NCBI GenBank assembly: GCA_934718155.1
Contig: CAKUZF010000009.1
Span: 1-64,000 of the forward strand
DNA length: 64,000 bases
DNA from: an uncultured Parabacteroides sp.
GTDB taxonomy: Bacteria > Bacteroidota > Bacteroidia > Bacteroidales > Tannerellaceae
Direction of reading: 5' to 3'
Positions 9,363 to 17,680 of the stretch are shown piece after piece. The notes under the pieces are model-generated. The model made no database searches. It saw only the letters and a list, made by a program, of their open reading frames with translations, and was not told the DNA's origin. Position 1 is the stretch's first letter. Each line of letters starts with the position of its first letter. Made by a program: the position numbers and the translations under genes.

Positions 9363-9600
9363 GGCGTGAAAAAAGCATCGCCATTGGCGTGAAAAACCAC
9401 GGGCAACGGCGTGAAAAACGATGGGCAACGAAATTTATCGGAACGGGCAATGAGTATATATCGGAACGGGCAACAAAATTTATAACGACGGGCAACAAAA
9501 TTTTGAGCAATGGGCAACGAAATTTTGAGCAATGGGCATCGTGATTTTTTGAATAACGGACAACGTGATCTTATTTTGAATAACGGAAATCGAAATTTAC
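9363..9600 (+). repeat. Degenerate 22-bp-period tandem array, copy 1
   Basis: About ten units share the core GGGCAACGAAATTT. The core recurs at 9401, 9423, 9445, 9468, 9490, 9512, 9534, 9558 and 9585 (spacings 22, 22, 23, 22, 22, 22, 24, 27). It is preceded by units starting GGCGTGAAAAA at 9363, 9386 and 9408 (spacings 23 and 22). The 7-8 nt core is well kept and the other 14 nt vary. It lies between the tRNA terminator and the acetyltransferase gene. A collinear copy in the opposite orientation is at 30523-30745. Role unknown. Confidence 0.9.
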
Positions 9601-9656
9601 ACAAACCTCCGTCGTTTATCGCCACAGGGCTGGCATATCTGTATTATTATTTATTC

Positions 9657-9679
9657 ATGCGTATTATATATATACGCAT
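9657..9679. repeat. AT-rich palindrome before acetyltransferase
   Basis: ATGCGTAT (9657-9664) and ATACGCAT (9672-9679) are perfectly complementary around TATATAT. A second inverted pair, GAATAAATA (9682-9690) / TATTTATTC (9735-9743), follows. They may act as cruciform or mRNA hairpins or as an operator. No T run follows either one, so they are not typical terminators. Confidence 0.4.
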
Positions 9680-9787
9680 TGGAATAAATAATAAAACAAA
9701 TATCTGATAGCGGGGCGATGGTCTGGGACTGATTTATTTATTCTATTTTTTATACAATAAGGTAAAGGTTTATAATTTTGGGAAAAG

Positions 9788-10333
9788 ATGGAAGAGATTA
9801 GGATTGATGTTGCAAAACAGACGGCGGAAGAGTTGAGCCTTGCCGCTTATAACGCGCAGCTCGTACACAGATTTAATCAATCGCTGCCTTTCAGCGACAA
9901 GTGGTGGAGCCTGCAACGCAAAGTATTCGAAGGGCATATGGGCGAAGGCTCGCGCGTCATGTCGCCCTTGACCGTGGTGCGACCGAATGATGTGCGCATA
10001 GGCAATCGTGTGGTTGTGATGAACGGCTGCCTGATGATGTCGGCCGGGACCATCACCATCGACGATGATGTTCGGATTGCGGCCAACGTACAGCTTATCA
10101 GCAATAACCACGACCCCTACGAGCGCGATGTCATCATTTGCCGCCCAGTGCATATCTGCAAAGGGGCATGGATCGGAGCTGGCAGCACGATTTTGCCAGG
10201 GGTGACTGTGGGCAAATATGCCATTGTGGGAGCCGCCTCGGTCGTGACCAAAGATGTGCCCGACTATGCCGTAGCCGTCGGAAGCCCGGCTCGGGTGATA
10301 AAACATGTAGACAAGGAGCGGTTTAAGGAATAA
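9788..10333 (+). CDS. Hexapeptide-repeat O-acetyltransferase (Maa/LacA type)
   Basis: A 181-residue acetyl-CoA-dependent transferase of the maltose/galactoside/nodulation acetyltransferase group. The N-terminal helical segment (about 1-55) matches the Maa N-domain. After it come left-handed beta-helix hexapeptide repeats ('IGNRVVVMNGCLMM', 'ITIDDDVRIAANVQL'). The catalytic His is in 'LISNNHDPYERD' and the acetyl-CoA-binding coil is 'IGAGSTILPGVTVGKYAIVG'. It ends with the usual 'GSPARVIK'. The real acceptor sugar is not predictable. It is flanked upstream by the 22-bp array and palindromes and is not obviously in an operon. Confidence 0.9.
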   Translation: MEEIRIDVAKQTAEELSLAAYNAQLVHRFNQSLPFSDKWWSLQRKVFEGHMGEGSRVMSPLTVVRPNDVRIGNRVVVMNGCLMMSAGTITIDDDVRIAANVQLISNNHDPYERDVIICRPVHICKGAWIGAGSTILPGVTVGKYAIVGAASVVTKDVPDYAVAVGSPARVIKHVDKERFKE

Positions 10334-10390
10334 CAGAGCTAAAATCTCAGCGCAATCTGGTGGATGATGAGGCTGTTGGCGTTTTTTTTA

Positions 10391-10398
10391 TATCTTTG
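10391..10398 (+). promoter_or_regulatory. -7 box of PepSY-like lipoprotein gene
   Basis: TATCTTTG fits TAnnTTTG and lies 41 bp before the start at 10440. No good TTG is present at the right distance. Confidence 0.4.
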
Positions 10399-10439
10399 GG
10401 CCGTGGTTATAATCAAACAAAAATTAGAGAGAAAAGCGT

Positions 10440-10886
10440 ATGAAACAGACATTCATCAAAACATTGCTGCTGCTGTTTGTGATACTGACCGCGGCGGCTT
10501 GCGGCGACGACGAGAAGAACTTTGGCTATTCCGCTGTGTTGCCTGAACAGGCGCAGTTGTTCGTTGAGCAGTATTTCCCCGCGGTGGAGTATGCGAGCAT
10601 CGAGAGAGGCATCGACGATGGGGAGATCGAATATGAGGTGAAGCTCTACGACGGCACGGAGCTGGAGTTTGACGAGTGGGGCGAATGGACGAGCGTGTCC
10701 AACAAATTTGCGGGCGTGCCGAGCGACATCTTGCCTATGGCTATAGCGGCCGACATCGCCACCTTTTATCCGCATGCCGTGATCTATAAGGTAGAGAAGA
10801 AACTGGGCGGCTACGAGATCGACATCACCGGCTGGGAGCTGCTTTACAGCAAGCAGGGCGTGCTTGTGCGTGCCGAGAGAGACTAA
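10440..10886 (+). CDS. PepSY-like (BLIP-fold) lipoprotein
   Basis: A 148-residue lipoprotein: MKQTFIKT start, hydrophobic core, lipobox LTAAAC with Cys21, then GDDEK. The mature part resembles tandem PepSY-like domains of small Bacteroidetes periplasmic proteins. The first half has a helix followed by strands ('QLFVEQYFPAVEYASIE', 'IEYEVKLYDGTELEFDEWGE'). The second half repeats the pattern ('AADIATFYPHAVIYKVEK', 'GYEIDITGWELLY'). This family is thought to bind peptides or inhibit hydrolases; no catalytic residues are seen. The stop overlaps the stop of the convergent M16 peptidase gene by 4 bp. Confidence 0.82.
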   Translation: MKQTFIKTLLLLFVILTAAACGDDEKNFGYSAVLPEQAQLFVEQYFPAVEYASIERGIDDGEIEYEVKLYDGTELEFDEWGEWTSVSNKFAGVPSDILPMAIAADIATFYPHAVIYKVEKKLGGYEIDITGWELLYSKQGVLVRAERD

Positions 10887-12103
10887 TCGTAGATCAGGGT
10901 GGAGAGCCGCTCTGGAGCATACACCTCGTTAGCCACTCGCTGGATGTCGTCGGCCGTGATCTGCTGGATACGGGCCACGACTTGCTCCATCGAGTCGTAG
11001 CGGTCGTAATGCAGGAGGCTCTTTCCGAATCCCAAGAAGAGGTTCTCGCGATTGTCGCTGGCCACACCGATCTGACCGATGGCCTGCTTCTTGGCTTGGC
11101 TCAGCCGTGAGGCGGAGAGCGGCTGCTGCCGCATCTCTGCCAGCTGCTGGCGCACCAGCTCGATGGCCTTGTCTTTGTTCTTGGGTGCGCAGCCGAAATA
11201 GATGGTAGCCATGCCGGCGTCGGTGTAGTGGCTAACGTTTCCTTCCACATTATAGACCAGTCCGTTGCGTTCGCGCAACAGCACATTCAGCAGGCTGTTC
11301 ATGCCGGGACCTCCCAGCAGGTTGTTCAGCAAATAAAGCGGCACTCGCTCTGGGTCGAACAGGTCGTAGGCCTGCCCGCCTATCAAGACGTGTGCTTGGT
11401 GTGTGTCTTTATGCTTATGCACCTCCTTTGCCTCCAGTTGCTTAGGCCGTTTGCGCTTGCGCTCCGCCATGGGGAAGTCGGTGTCGGCAAGCAACTTCTC
11501 GCCCATCTGCACGATTTGTTCAAAATTGTTTCGCCCCATCGAGAAGAAGAGCATGTTTCGAGGGGCATAGAAGCGGCGGGTGAAGGAGCGGCCCGATTCG
11601 CTCGTGAAGGTCTGCAGAGCCCGTTTGTCTCCTAAGATCATGCGCCCCAGGGGATGGCGTGCGAAGAGCAGGTGTTCGAACTCGTCGAAGATCAGCTCAG
11701 AGGGGCTGTCGTTGTAGCTCTCGATCTCGTCGAGGATAACCTCCACCTCCTTCTCGATTTCCGCTTGCGGGAAGGTGGCGTGAAAGGCCAAGTCGGTCAG
11801 CAGCTCGAAGGCTCGCTCGAAATCTTTTTCCATAAAAATGGAGTAGAGAAAGGTCTCCTCCTTGGTGGTGTAGGCATTCAACTCCCCTCCAACCGCCTCC
11901 ATGCGGTTGAGGATGTGCCACGCCTTGCGGTGGGTTGTCCCTTTGAAAAGGGTATGTTCCACGAAGTGAGCCAATCCACGCTCGCCAGCCTCCTCGTCGC
12001 GCGTGCCGGCGTTGACGGCATAGCCGCAGTAAGAGACGGGCGAATCGACGGGCAGGTGCGCCATGCGCAAGCCGTTGGGCAAAGTATGTGTCAAGTATTC
12101 CAT
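10883..12103 (-). CDS. M16 family zinc metallopeptidase
   Basis: A 406-residue pitrilysin/insulinase-family protease with the inverted zinc motif HFVEH: His46 and His50 are ligands and Glu49 is the catalytic base. Glu126 in 'EVILDEIESY' lies exactly 76 residues after His50, as expected for the third ligand. The C-terminal half is the non-catalytic M16_C domain. No signal peptide is seen, which fits a cytoplasmic or processing-peptidase-like role. The length matches the single-chain bacterial processing-protease group (PqqF/MPP-beta-like). It ends convergently on the PepSY lipoprotein gene with a 4-bp overlap. A -7 box is at 12126-12133. Confidence 0.93.
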   Translation of the reverse strand: MEYLTHTLPNGLRMAHLPVDSPVSYCGYAVNAGTRDEEAGERGLAHFVEHTLFKGTTHRKAWHILNRMEAVGGELNAYTTKEETFLYSIFMEKDFERAFELLTDLAFHATFPQAEIEKEVEVILDEIESYNDSPSELIFDEFEHLLFARHPLGRMILGDKRALQTFTSESGRSFTRRFYAPRNMLFFSMGRNNFEQIVQMGEKLLADTDFPMAERKRKRPKQLEAKEVHKHKDTHQAHVLIGGQAYDLFDPERVPLYLLNNLLGGPGMNSLLNVLLRERNGLVYNVEGNVSHYTDAGMATIYFGCAPKNKDKAIELVRQQLAEMRQQPLSASRLSQAKKQAIGQIGVASDNRENLFLGFGKSLLHYDRYDSMEQVVARIQQITADDIQRVANEVYAPERLSTLIYD

Positions 12104-12125
12104 GAGTTGTTTGCTTTCTGAGAGG

Positions 12126-12133
12126 CAAAGATA
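12126..12133 (-). promoter_or_regulatory. -7 box of M16 peptidase gene
   Basis: Minus-strand TATCTTTG followed by CC, 22 bp upstream of the start codon; it fits TAnnTTTG. Confidence 0.45.
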
Positions 12134-12218
12134 CGAAAAATGTACGTCTTAACCCCCTTTGCTCGCACAGGCCGGCAAGTTTAATTGCCCGAAGGGCAAG
12201 AATACGGCTTTTCATTCT

Positions 12219-12226
12219 TATATTTG
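12219..12226 (+). promoter_or_regulatory. -7 box of M28 lipoprotein gene
   Basis: TATATTTG lies 22 bp before the ATG at 12249. A small hairpin TTGCCC-GAA-GGGCAA (12185-12199) sits just upstream and may be an operator or a weak stop for incoming transcription. Confidence 0.4.
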
Positions 12227-12248
12227 TGCGGTTAAAAACAAGAGCAGA

Positions 12249-13883
12249 ATGAAACAGATCGCATTTTGGGGACTGGCCATCCTATCAGTGCTTTGCGCAT
12301 GCCAAGGAGGCCGTCCAGCCGAGAAAGCCAAACAGGCGGCTTCGGTGGAACATTTAAGAGAATACACAGAGGCGATTGCCCACGACAGTTGCGAGGGGCG
12401 TAGGCCCTTTTCGGCGGGAGCGGATCGAGCGGTTGGCTATATCGCCGAGCAGATGAAGGCTGTCGGGCTGAAACCAATCGCAGGCGACAGCTATTTTCAG
12501 GAAGTCCCGATAATCTCCTCGCGCACGGTTTGTCCCGAGCCGATGCGCCTGCGCACGCCTAAGCAGACGCTCTCCTTGGAGTGGCTGGAGGGCTATACGG
12601 CCTTCTCGGCCCGCATTGAGCCGGAGATAACGCTGGCCGACGCACCGCTCTTTTTCGCCGGCTATGGCATCGTGGCCCCCGAGTATGGCAAGAACGACTA
12701 TGCGGGCATTGCGCATCCCGAGGAAAAGGTGGCGGTAGTGATCGTAAACGACCCCGGCTTGGGCAGCACCGACGAGAGCTACTTCAATGGCGACATCATG
12801 ACCTATTATGGCCGCTGGATGTATAAGTTTGAAGAGGGCGCACGCCAGGGCGTGAAAGGAGTCTTGATAATCCATGACGATCGAGGGGCGGGCTACCCCT
12901 GGTCGGTAGTACGCGCCTCGGCCCGCTCGAAGATGTATGTCGAGAGCGACAGCGAGGCCTATCATTGCCCCCTGAATGGATGGATTCAGCAGGAGGCGGC
13001 TCGCCAGCTGTTGGCCGACAACGGCTACGACCTGAACGAGCTGATCGCCCAGGCTAAGAAGCCCGACTTCAAGCCGTTCGACCTGCCGTCGAGCGTGAGC
13101 GTGAAGATGCGCAACACCTTCGATCGCCAGCAGAGCCCTAACGTGGTGGGCTACATCCCCGGCCAGGGCGCGACCGACGAGAGCGTGGTCTATCTGGGGC
13201 ATTGGGATCATCTGGGCTATGGCGCGCCGATTGATGGCGACAGCTTGATCAATGGAGCGACCGACAACGCCGTGGCGATTGCCTGGATGCTCGAAATCGC
13301 ACGCTGCTTCCAAGCGCTCCCCGAGTCGCCCCGAAGGAACGTCGTCTTCCTCTCTCCCACTTGCGAAGAGACGGGCTTCCTGGGTACGAAGTTTTACGTG
13401 GAGCATCCGCTCTTCCCGGTAGAGAAGGTCGCGGCGGTTATCAACCTGGATGTGTTCCCGCTTTGGGGCGAGAACAACGATGTGACCATCACGGGGTATG
13501 GCAACTCCAATCTCGACTCGACGCTGGCAGTCTTGGCAAAGCCATACGGCCGCTACATCATGCCCGACCCCGACGCGTATAACGGCATGTTCTATCGCTC
13601 AGATCATTTCCCCTTCGTGCAGAGGGGCGTCCCCGCCATGTTCGCCAAGGGCTGGAACGACAACCGCAAGCATGGCAAGGAGTGGTCGAAAGAGCAAATC
13701 GCAAAATACTGGGCGGAAACCTATCATAAGCCGACCGACCAGACCCATCCGGAGACCGACGACTATAGCGGTCTGCTGCAGGAGGTACACCTCTTCTTCG
13801 ACTTGGGATACACATTGAGCCAGGCGGAAGACTTCCCGCGGTGGAACGAGAAATCGGAGTTCGCCCGTCTGTTAAATAGATAA
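12249..13883 (+). CDS. M28 family metallopeptidase, lipoprotein
   Basis: A 544-residue peptidase. I take the ATG at 12249 because it gives a clean lipoprotein signal (MKQIAFWG, lipobox LCAC, Cys18) and lies just after the promoter; longer readings would start upstream of it. Order of parts: signal, N-terminal segment, an inserted PA-like domain (about 110-270) and the M28 catalytic fold. The co-catalytic zinc residues are all recognisable: His and Asp in 'GHWDHLG', bridging Asp in 'GATDNA', catalytic and ligand Glu in 'TCEETGF', Asp in 'NLDVF', His in 'RSDHFPF'. It should be an aminopeptidase of the periplasm or outer membrane. It resembles the M28 protein at 30857 more than the one at 22397. 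Confidence 0.93.
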   Translation: MKQIAFWGLAILSVLCACQGGRPAEKAKQAASVEHLREYTEAIAHDSCEGRRPFSAGADRAVGYIAEQMKAVGLKPIAGDSYFQEVPIISSRTVCPEPMRLRTPKQTLSLEWLEGYTAFSARIEPEITLADAPLFFAGYGIVAPEYGKNDYAGIAHPEEKVAVVIVNDPGLGSTDESYFNGDIMTYYGRWMYKFEEGARQGVKGVLIIHDDRGAGYPWSVVRASARSKMYVESDSEAYHCPLNGWIQQEAARQLLADNGYDLNELIAQAKKPDFKPFDLPSSVSVKMRNTFDRQQSPNVVGYIPGQGATDESVVYLGHWDHLGYGAPIDGDSLINGATDNAVAIAWMLEIARCFQALPESPRRNVVFLSPTCEETGFLGTKFYVEHPLFPVEKVAAVINLDVFPLWGENNDVTITGYGNSNLDSTLAVLAKPYGRYIMPDPDAYNGMFYRSDHFPFVQRGVPAMFAKGWNDNRKHGKEWSKEQIAKYWAETYHKPTDQTHPETDDYSGLLQEVHLFFDLGYTLSQAEDFPRWNEKSEFARLLNR

Positions 13884-13890
13884 TTCTTCG

Positions 13891-13898
13891 TACTTTTG
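13891..13898 (+). promoter_or_regulatory. -7 box of isomerase-kinase operon
   Basis: TACTTTTG lies 28 bp before the ATG at 13926. It overlaps the TTG at 13896, which argues that the isomerase starts at 13926 and not at that upstream codon. Confidence 0.5.
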
Positions 13899-13925
13899 CG
13901 AAAAATAAAAAAGAACAACAGAACA

Positions 13926-14534
13926 ATGGACAAAGCATTTATCCAAACTCTCTTAGAGAAGGAAGCCGAGGCGGTTCGCAATATCCCCGTCTCGTCAGAC
14001 TATGAGCAGGCGATCGACCTGATCGTGGAGCATGTACACCGTAGGGGCGGAAAACTCATTACCTGTGGTATGGGTAAGGCCGGACAGATCGCAATGAACA
14101 TTGCCACAACATTCAGCTCGACGGGCACGCCCGCTTCGTTTTTACACCCCAGCGAGGCGCAGCATGGCGACTTGGGCATCGTGCGCGAGAATGACATTTT
14201 CCTCCTGATCTCCAATTCGGGCAAGACGCGCGAGATCTTGGAGCTGGTCGACTTGGCACGCGGCTTAGTGCCCCATATTCAATTCATTGTCATCACAGGG
14301 AAGGCCGATAGCCCCTTGGCTGCGCAGGCCAACGTTTGTCTGCCCACAGGCGACCCGCAGGAGGTGTGCCCGCTGGGATTGACACCTACGACCTCTACGA
14401 CCGTGATGACGGTGATCGGCGACATCTTGGTGGTAGGCACCATGCAGAAGATTGGATTCACCAGCGCCGATTACGCCAAGCGTCACCACGGCGGCTATTT
14501 AGGATCGAAGAGCAGAGAGCAGAGCGGACTATGA
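13926..14534 (+). CDS. SIS-domain sugar-phosphate isomerase (KdsD/KpsF-like, no CBS)
   Basis: A 202-residue single SIS domain of the arabinose-5-phosphate isomerase group, which interconverts ribulose-5-P and arabinose-5-P for Kdo synthesis. The family signatures are present: 'LITCGMGKAGQIA', 'TFSSTGTPASFLHPSEAQHG' (His and Asp contacts) and 'LLISNSGKTREI'. The two C-terminal CBS domains of the usual 320-residue enzymes are absent. CBS-free isomerases of this family are known in other bacteria, so this is not necessarily truncation. The stop overlaps the start of the PfkB kinase as ATGA, so the two are translated together. The pairing suggests that the product or substrate pool is shared with a sugar kinase. 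Kdo precursor supply is the likely role but is not proven. Confidence 0.85.
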   Translation: MDKAFIQTLLEKEAEAVRNIPVSSDYEQAIDLIVEHVHRRGGKLITCGMGKAGQIAMNIATTFSSTGTPASFLHPSEAQHGDLGIVRENDIFLLISNSGKTREILELVDLARGLVPHIQFIVITGKADSPLAAQANVCLPTGDPQEVCPLGLTPTTSTTVMTVIGDILVVGTMQKIGFTSADYAKRHHGGYLGSKSREQSGL

Positions 14535-15463
14535 GACGGGTTTTTGGCATTGGGGAGACCATCCTCGACATTATCTTCAAGAACGATCAGCCCTATAAGG
14601 CCGTTCCGGGAGGCTCGGTGTTCAACGGAATGATCTCGTTAGGGCGTTTGCAAGTGCCCGTCTCTTTCATTAGCGAACTGGGGCAAGACCAAGTGGGCGA
14701 CCTGATTCTGCGTTTCATGGAGCAGAACAACCTCTCCGCAGATTGGATCGACCGTTTCACGGAGGGGAAAAGCCCCGTTTCGCTGGCTTTCTTAGACGAG
14801 AACAAAAATGCGAACTACTCCTTCTACAAGAATTATCCCGAGCAACGCCTGGAGGTGTCGCTGCCTCGTATCGAGAAAGACGACATCTTTATCTATGGCT
14901 CCTACTATGTGCTCGATCCGGCGTTGCGCCCGAAAGTGTTCGAGCTGCTGCAATATGCGCGCGAGCGAGGCGCCATACTCTATTACGACCCAAACTTCAG
15001 AAAGGCGCATCTGCACGAGGCTATACGCCTTATGCCTACAGTCTTAGAGAATCTTGAGATGGCAGACATCGTTAGGGGTTCCGACGAAGACTTTATGAAC
15101 CTCTTTGGCAAAGAGGATGGCGAGCAGATCTATCGCGATCATATTCAGTTCTATTGCGACCGATTGATTACGACCCACGGAGCCGCGGGCGTGAACCTAT
15201 TCACCCGCGATTTCAAGCGGCATTACGAGGCTGCAGCCATCCAGCCGCAAAGCACAATCGGCGCTGGCGACAACTTCAATGCGGGATTGGTCTATGGGCT
15301 GCTGAAGGAGGATGTGCGCCGCGACGATTTAGCCTGTTTGACGCCCGAGAAATGGGAGCGAATCATCCGTCATGGCATGGCGTTAGCCAGCGAGGTGTGC
15401 CAAAGCTACGACAACTATATCTCAGCCGATTTCGCCGAACGTTACCGAACGGCAAATAGATAG
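14531..15463 (+). CDS. PfkB-family sugar kinase (fructokinase-like)
   Basis: A 310-residue ribokinase-fold kinase. The start at 14531 forms an ATGA overlap with the isomerase stop. PfkB signatures are visible: the N-terminal 'VPGGSVFNGMISLGRL' substrate loop with GG, and the anion hole and catalytic base in 'TIGAGDNFNAG' (Asp247). The family phosphorylates sugars or nucleosides; the closest type by eye is fructokinase. Its close coupling with a sugar-phosphate isomerase suggests a small sugar-salvage or Kdo-related unit. The substrate cannot be read from the sequence. Confidence 0.88.
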   Translation: MRRVFGIGETILDIIFKNDQPYKAVPGGSVFNGMISLGRLQVPVSFISELGQDQVGDLILRFMEQNNLSADWIDRFTEGKSPVSLAFLDENKNANYSFYKNYPEQRLEVSLPRIEKDDIFIYGSYYVLDPALRPKVFELLQYARERGAILYYDPNFRKAHLHEAIRLMPTVLENLEMADIVRGSDEDFMNLFGKEDGEQIYRDHIQFYCDRLITTHGAAGVNLFTRDFKRHYEAAAIQPQSTIGAGDNFNAGLVYGLLKEDVRRDDLACLTPEKWERIIRHGMALASEVCQSYDNYISADFAERYRTANR

Positions 15464-15518
15464 GCCTGCGTAGAAAAAAGATCCATTCCTTTGTAGCTGA
15501 TAAGTGACAGATTTTGCG

Positions 15519-15526
15519 TAACTTTG
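15519..15526 (+). promoter_or_regulatory. -7 box of DEAD-box helicase gene
   Basis: TAACTTTG fits TAnnTTTG. It covers the upstream in-frame TTG at 15524, so that codon cannot be the start. Transcription should begin near 15533, leaving about 40 nt of leader before the chosen start at 15572. Confidence 0.5.
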
Positions 15527-15571
15527 CCGGCTCAAAGGAATATCCTATTATACATACATACAATTCACGTT

Positions 15572-17401
15572 TTGAAAACATTTGAAGAATTAGGAGTTGC
15601 CGCACCGATATTGAAGGCAATTCAAGAGATGGGCTACGAATCGCCCATGCCGGTACAGGAGGAAGTGATTCCCTTCTTGCTGGGAGAAGACAACGACGTT
15701 ATTGCATTAGCACAGACAGGTACAGGAAAAACGGCCGCTTACGGTTTACCAATCCTGCAAAAAATCGACGTGGACGCTTGCTATCCGCAAGCTTTGGTGC
15801 TTTGCCCTACTCGCGAGCTTTGCTTGCAGATCGCAGACGATTTGAACGACTACTCAAAATACATCGACCATTTACGTGTGCAACCCGTTTATGGCGGTTC
15901 GAGCATAGAGAGCCAGATAAAGGCCTTGAAGCGTGGCGTGCACGTGGTGGTGGCCACCCCAGGACGACTTATCGACTTGATGAACCGCAAGACGGTGAAT
16001 CTAAGCGCAGTGAAGAACGTCATCCTCGACGAGGCCGACGAGATGCTCAACATGGGTTTCACGGATAGCATCAATGAGATTCTGGCGGCTATCCCCGAGA
16101 CACGCAACATGCTCCTCTTCTCGGCCACAATGCCTAAGGAGATTGCTGTTATCACGAAGAAGTATATGCGCGATCCGAAGGAGATCGTAATTGGCAACAA
16201 GAACGAGGGCAATAAGAATATCCGCGATATCTATTATATGGTACGCGCGCAAGACAAGTATCTTGCGCTGAAGCGTATTGCCGACTTTTACCCCAACATC
16301 TATGGCATCATCTTTTGCCGTACACGTAAGGAGACGCAAGAGATTGCCGATAAGCTCATTCAGGATGGCTACAATGCGGATTCGTTGCATGGCGAGCTGA
16401 GCCAGGCCCAGCGCGACTACGTGATGCAGAAGTTCCGCATCAAGAATCTCCAGCTGCTTGTCGCTACCGATGTGGCCGCACGCGGATTGGATGTTGACGA
16501 CTTGACGCACGTGATCAATTATGGATTGCCCGACGAGATCGAGTCTTACACGCATCGCCGTGGCCGCACGGGCCGTGCGGGAAAGACCGGTATCTCTATC
16601 TCGATCTGCCACATTCGCGAGAAGGGCAAGATCAAGCAAATTGAGCGAGTAATCAATAAGCAGTTCGAGAAGGGCGTGATGCCGAGCGGCGAGCAGATCT
16701 GCGAGAAGCAGCTTTTCAACTTGGTGGACCAGATTGAGAAGGTGAAGGTGAACGAGGACGAGATCGCAGCCTTGATGCCCTCCATCTATCGTAAGTTGGA
16801 ATGGCTCGACAAGGAAGACATCATCAAGCGTATGGTTTCTTTGGAGTTCAATCGCATGATCGACTATTATAAGGACGCCGACGACATCGCCGAGGTGGAC
16901 GAGAAGCGCCCGAAACGCATAAAAGGCGAGGCGGAGGCTGGCTATGTGCGCCTGTTCCTCAACTTTGGTAAGACCGATGAGCTGAACGTTCCCCAACTGA
17001 TCGAGCTGGTGAACCGTTGTGTGCCGGGCCATGTGCAGATAGGCCGTATCGACCTGCACGACAACTTCTCCTTCTTTGAGGTTGTCGAAGAGGAGGCGCA
17101 ACATGTCATGGAGCGGATGAACGGCTTCGAGGTAGATGGCCGCCGCATTCACGTGGAGCCTTCGCAGGCCCGCGTAGAACCGGGTGAGGCTCGTGAGCGC
17201 AAGGGACGCAAAGAGCGCAAAGGTGGCCGTGCGGGAATGGGCTTTGGAGGTTTCAAGGCGAAGCGCGAGGGTAAGCGTAAAGACAAATATGCCGATGAGG
17301 CTCCTCGAAAAGGCCGCAAAGAGGGCAAGAAAGAGGGGAAAGAGAAGGGCAAAAAAAAGAAATTCTTCGAAGAGGCTCCCAGCTATAAGAAACGAAAATA
17401 A
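15572..17401 (+). CDS. DEAD-box ATP-dependent RNA helicase (DeaD/CsdA type)
   Basis: A 609-residue helicase starting at TTG 15572, which reads MKTFEELGV, the usual beginning of this family in Bacteroidales; no ATG is available upstream. Motifs appear in order: Q-motif with 'MPVQEEVIPF', motif I AQTGTGKT (47-54), 'TPGRLIDL', DEAD box 'LDEADEML', 'SAT', 'ATDVAARGLDVD', and motif VI 'HRRGRTGRAGKTG'. A DbpA-type RNA-binding domain follows ('VRLFLNFGKTDEL'). The protein ends in a roughly 90-residue Lys/Arg/Gly-rich tail that should add non-specific RNA binding. Likely roles are ribosome assembly and mRNA turnover. It is followed by its own terminator. Confidence 0.95.
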   Translation: MKTFEELGVAAPILKAIQEMGYESPMPVQEEVIPFLLGEDNDVIALAQTGTGKTAAYGLPILQKIDVDACYPQALVLCPTRELCLQIADDLNDYSKYIDHLRVQPVYGGSSIESQIKALKRGVHVVVATPGRLIDLMNRKTVNLSAVKNVILDEADEMLNMGFTDSINEILAAIPETRNMLLFSATMPKEIAVITKKYMRDPKEIVIGNKNEGNKNIRDIYYMVRAQDKYLALKRIADFYPNIYGIIFCRTRKETQEIADKLIQDGYNADSLHGELSQAQRDYVMQKFRIKNLQLLVATDVAARGLDVDDLTHVINYGLPDEIESYTHRRGRTGRAGKTGISISICHIREKGKIKQIERVINKQFEKGVMPSGEQICEKQLFNLVDQIEKVKVNEDEIAALMPSIYRKLEWLDKEDIIKRMVSLEFNRMIDYYKDADDIAEVDEKRPKRIKGEAEAGYVRLFLNFGKTDELNVPQLIELVNRCVPGHVQIGRIDLHDNFSFFEVVEEEAQHVMERMNGFEVDGRRIHVEPSQARVEPGEARERKGRKERKGGRAGMGFGGFKAKREGKRKDKYADEAPRKGRKEGKKEGKEKGKKKKFFEEAPSYKKRK

Positions 17402-17436
17402 GACAAGATTTTAACATTTCGTTTAGGAATATTTAG

Positions 17437-17475
17437 AAAGGTGTGTGTTCTTTTGATAGGACACACGCCTTTTTT
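17437..17475 (+). terminator. Terminator after helicase gene
   Basis: AAGGTGTGTGTTC and GACACACGCCTT form a stem (some G-U pairs) with a loop of about 8 nt, followed by TTTTTT. Confidence 0.8.
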
Positions 17476-17563
17476 GTGTCATAATGCAAGGTTTTTATCG
17501 CAGTTGAGATAAATCAAAAATCTTTTCGAAATAATATTTTGATAACAAAATGCTATTTATATT

Positions 17564-17593
17564 TTGATATTTCAATCATACGCGTTACATTTG
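17564..17593 (+). promoter_or_regulatory. Promoter of SusC/SusD locus
   Basis: TTG (17564-17566), exactly 19 bases, then TACATTTG (17586-17593). This is a full match to the Bacteroidetes consensus, about 87 bp before the SusC start. No linked sigma/anti-sigma or hybrid two-component gene is next to it. Confidence 0.65.
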
Positions 17594-17680
17594 CCGCTGT
17601 TTAGGTATCAGCTGAATCATTTTAAACAAAGAGTGTAGAACCAATGATGTGTGTGAAGCGCATTAATTAAAATTTATCTT

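Noticed and set aside
9363..9600. Array 1 as a CRISPR
   Set aside because: The repeated part is only 7-8 nt and degenerate, spacers are about 14 nt and partly shared, and no cas genes are nearby.
12354..13406. Long open frame antisense to the M28 lipoprotein
   Set aside because: Follows the codon pattern of the real gene, with no recognisable domain.
16001..17152. Long open frame antisense to the DEAD-box helicase
   Set aside because: It mirrors a real gene with conserved motifs; no domain or promoter of its own.
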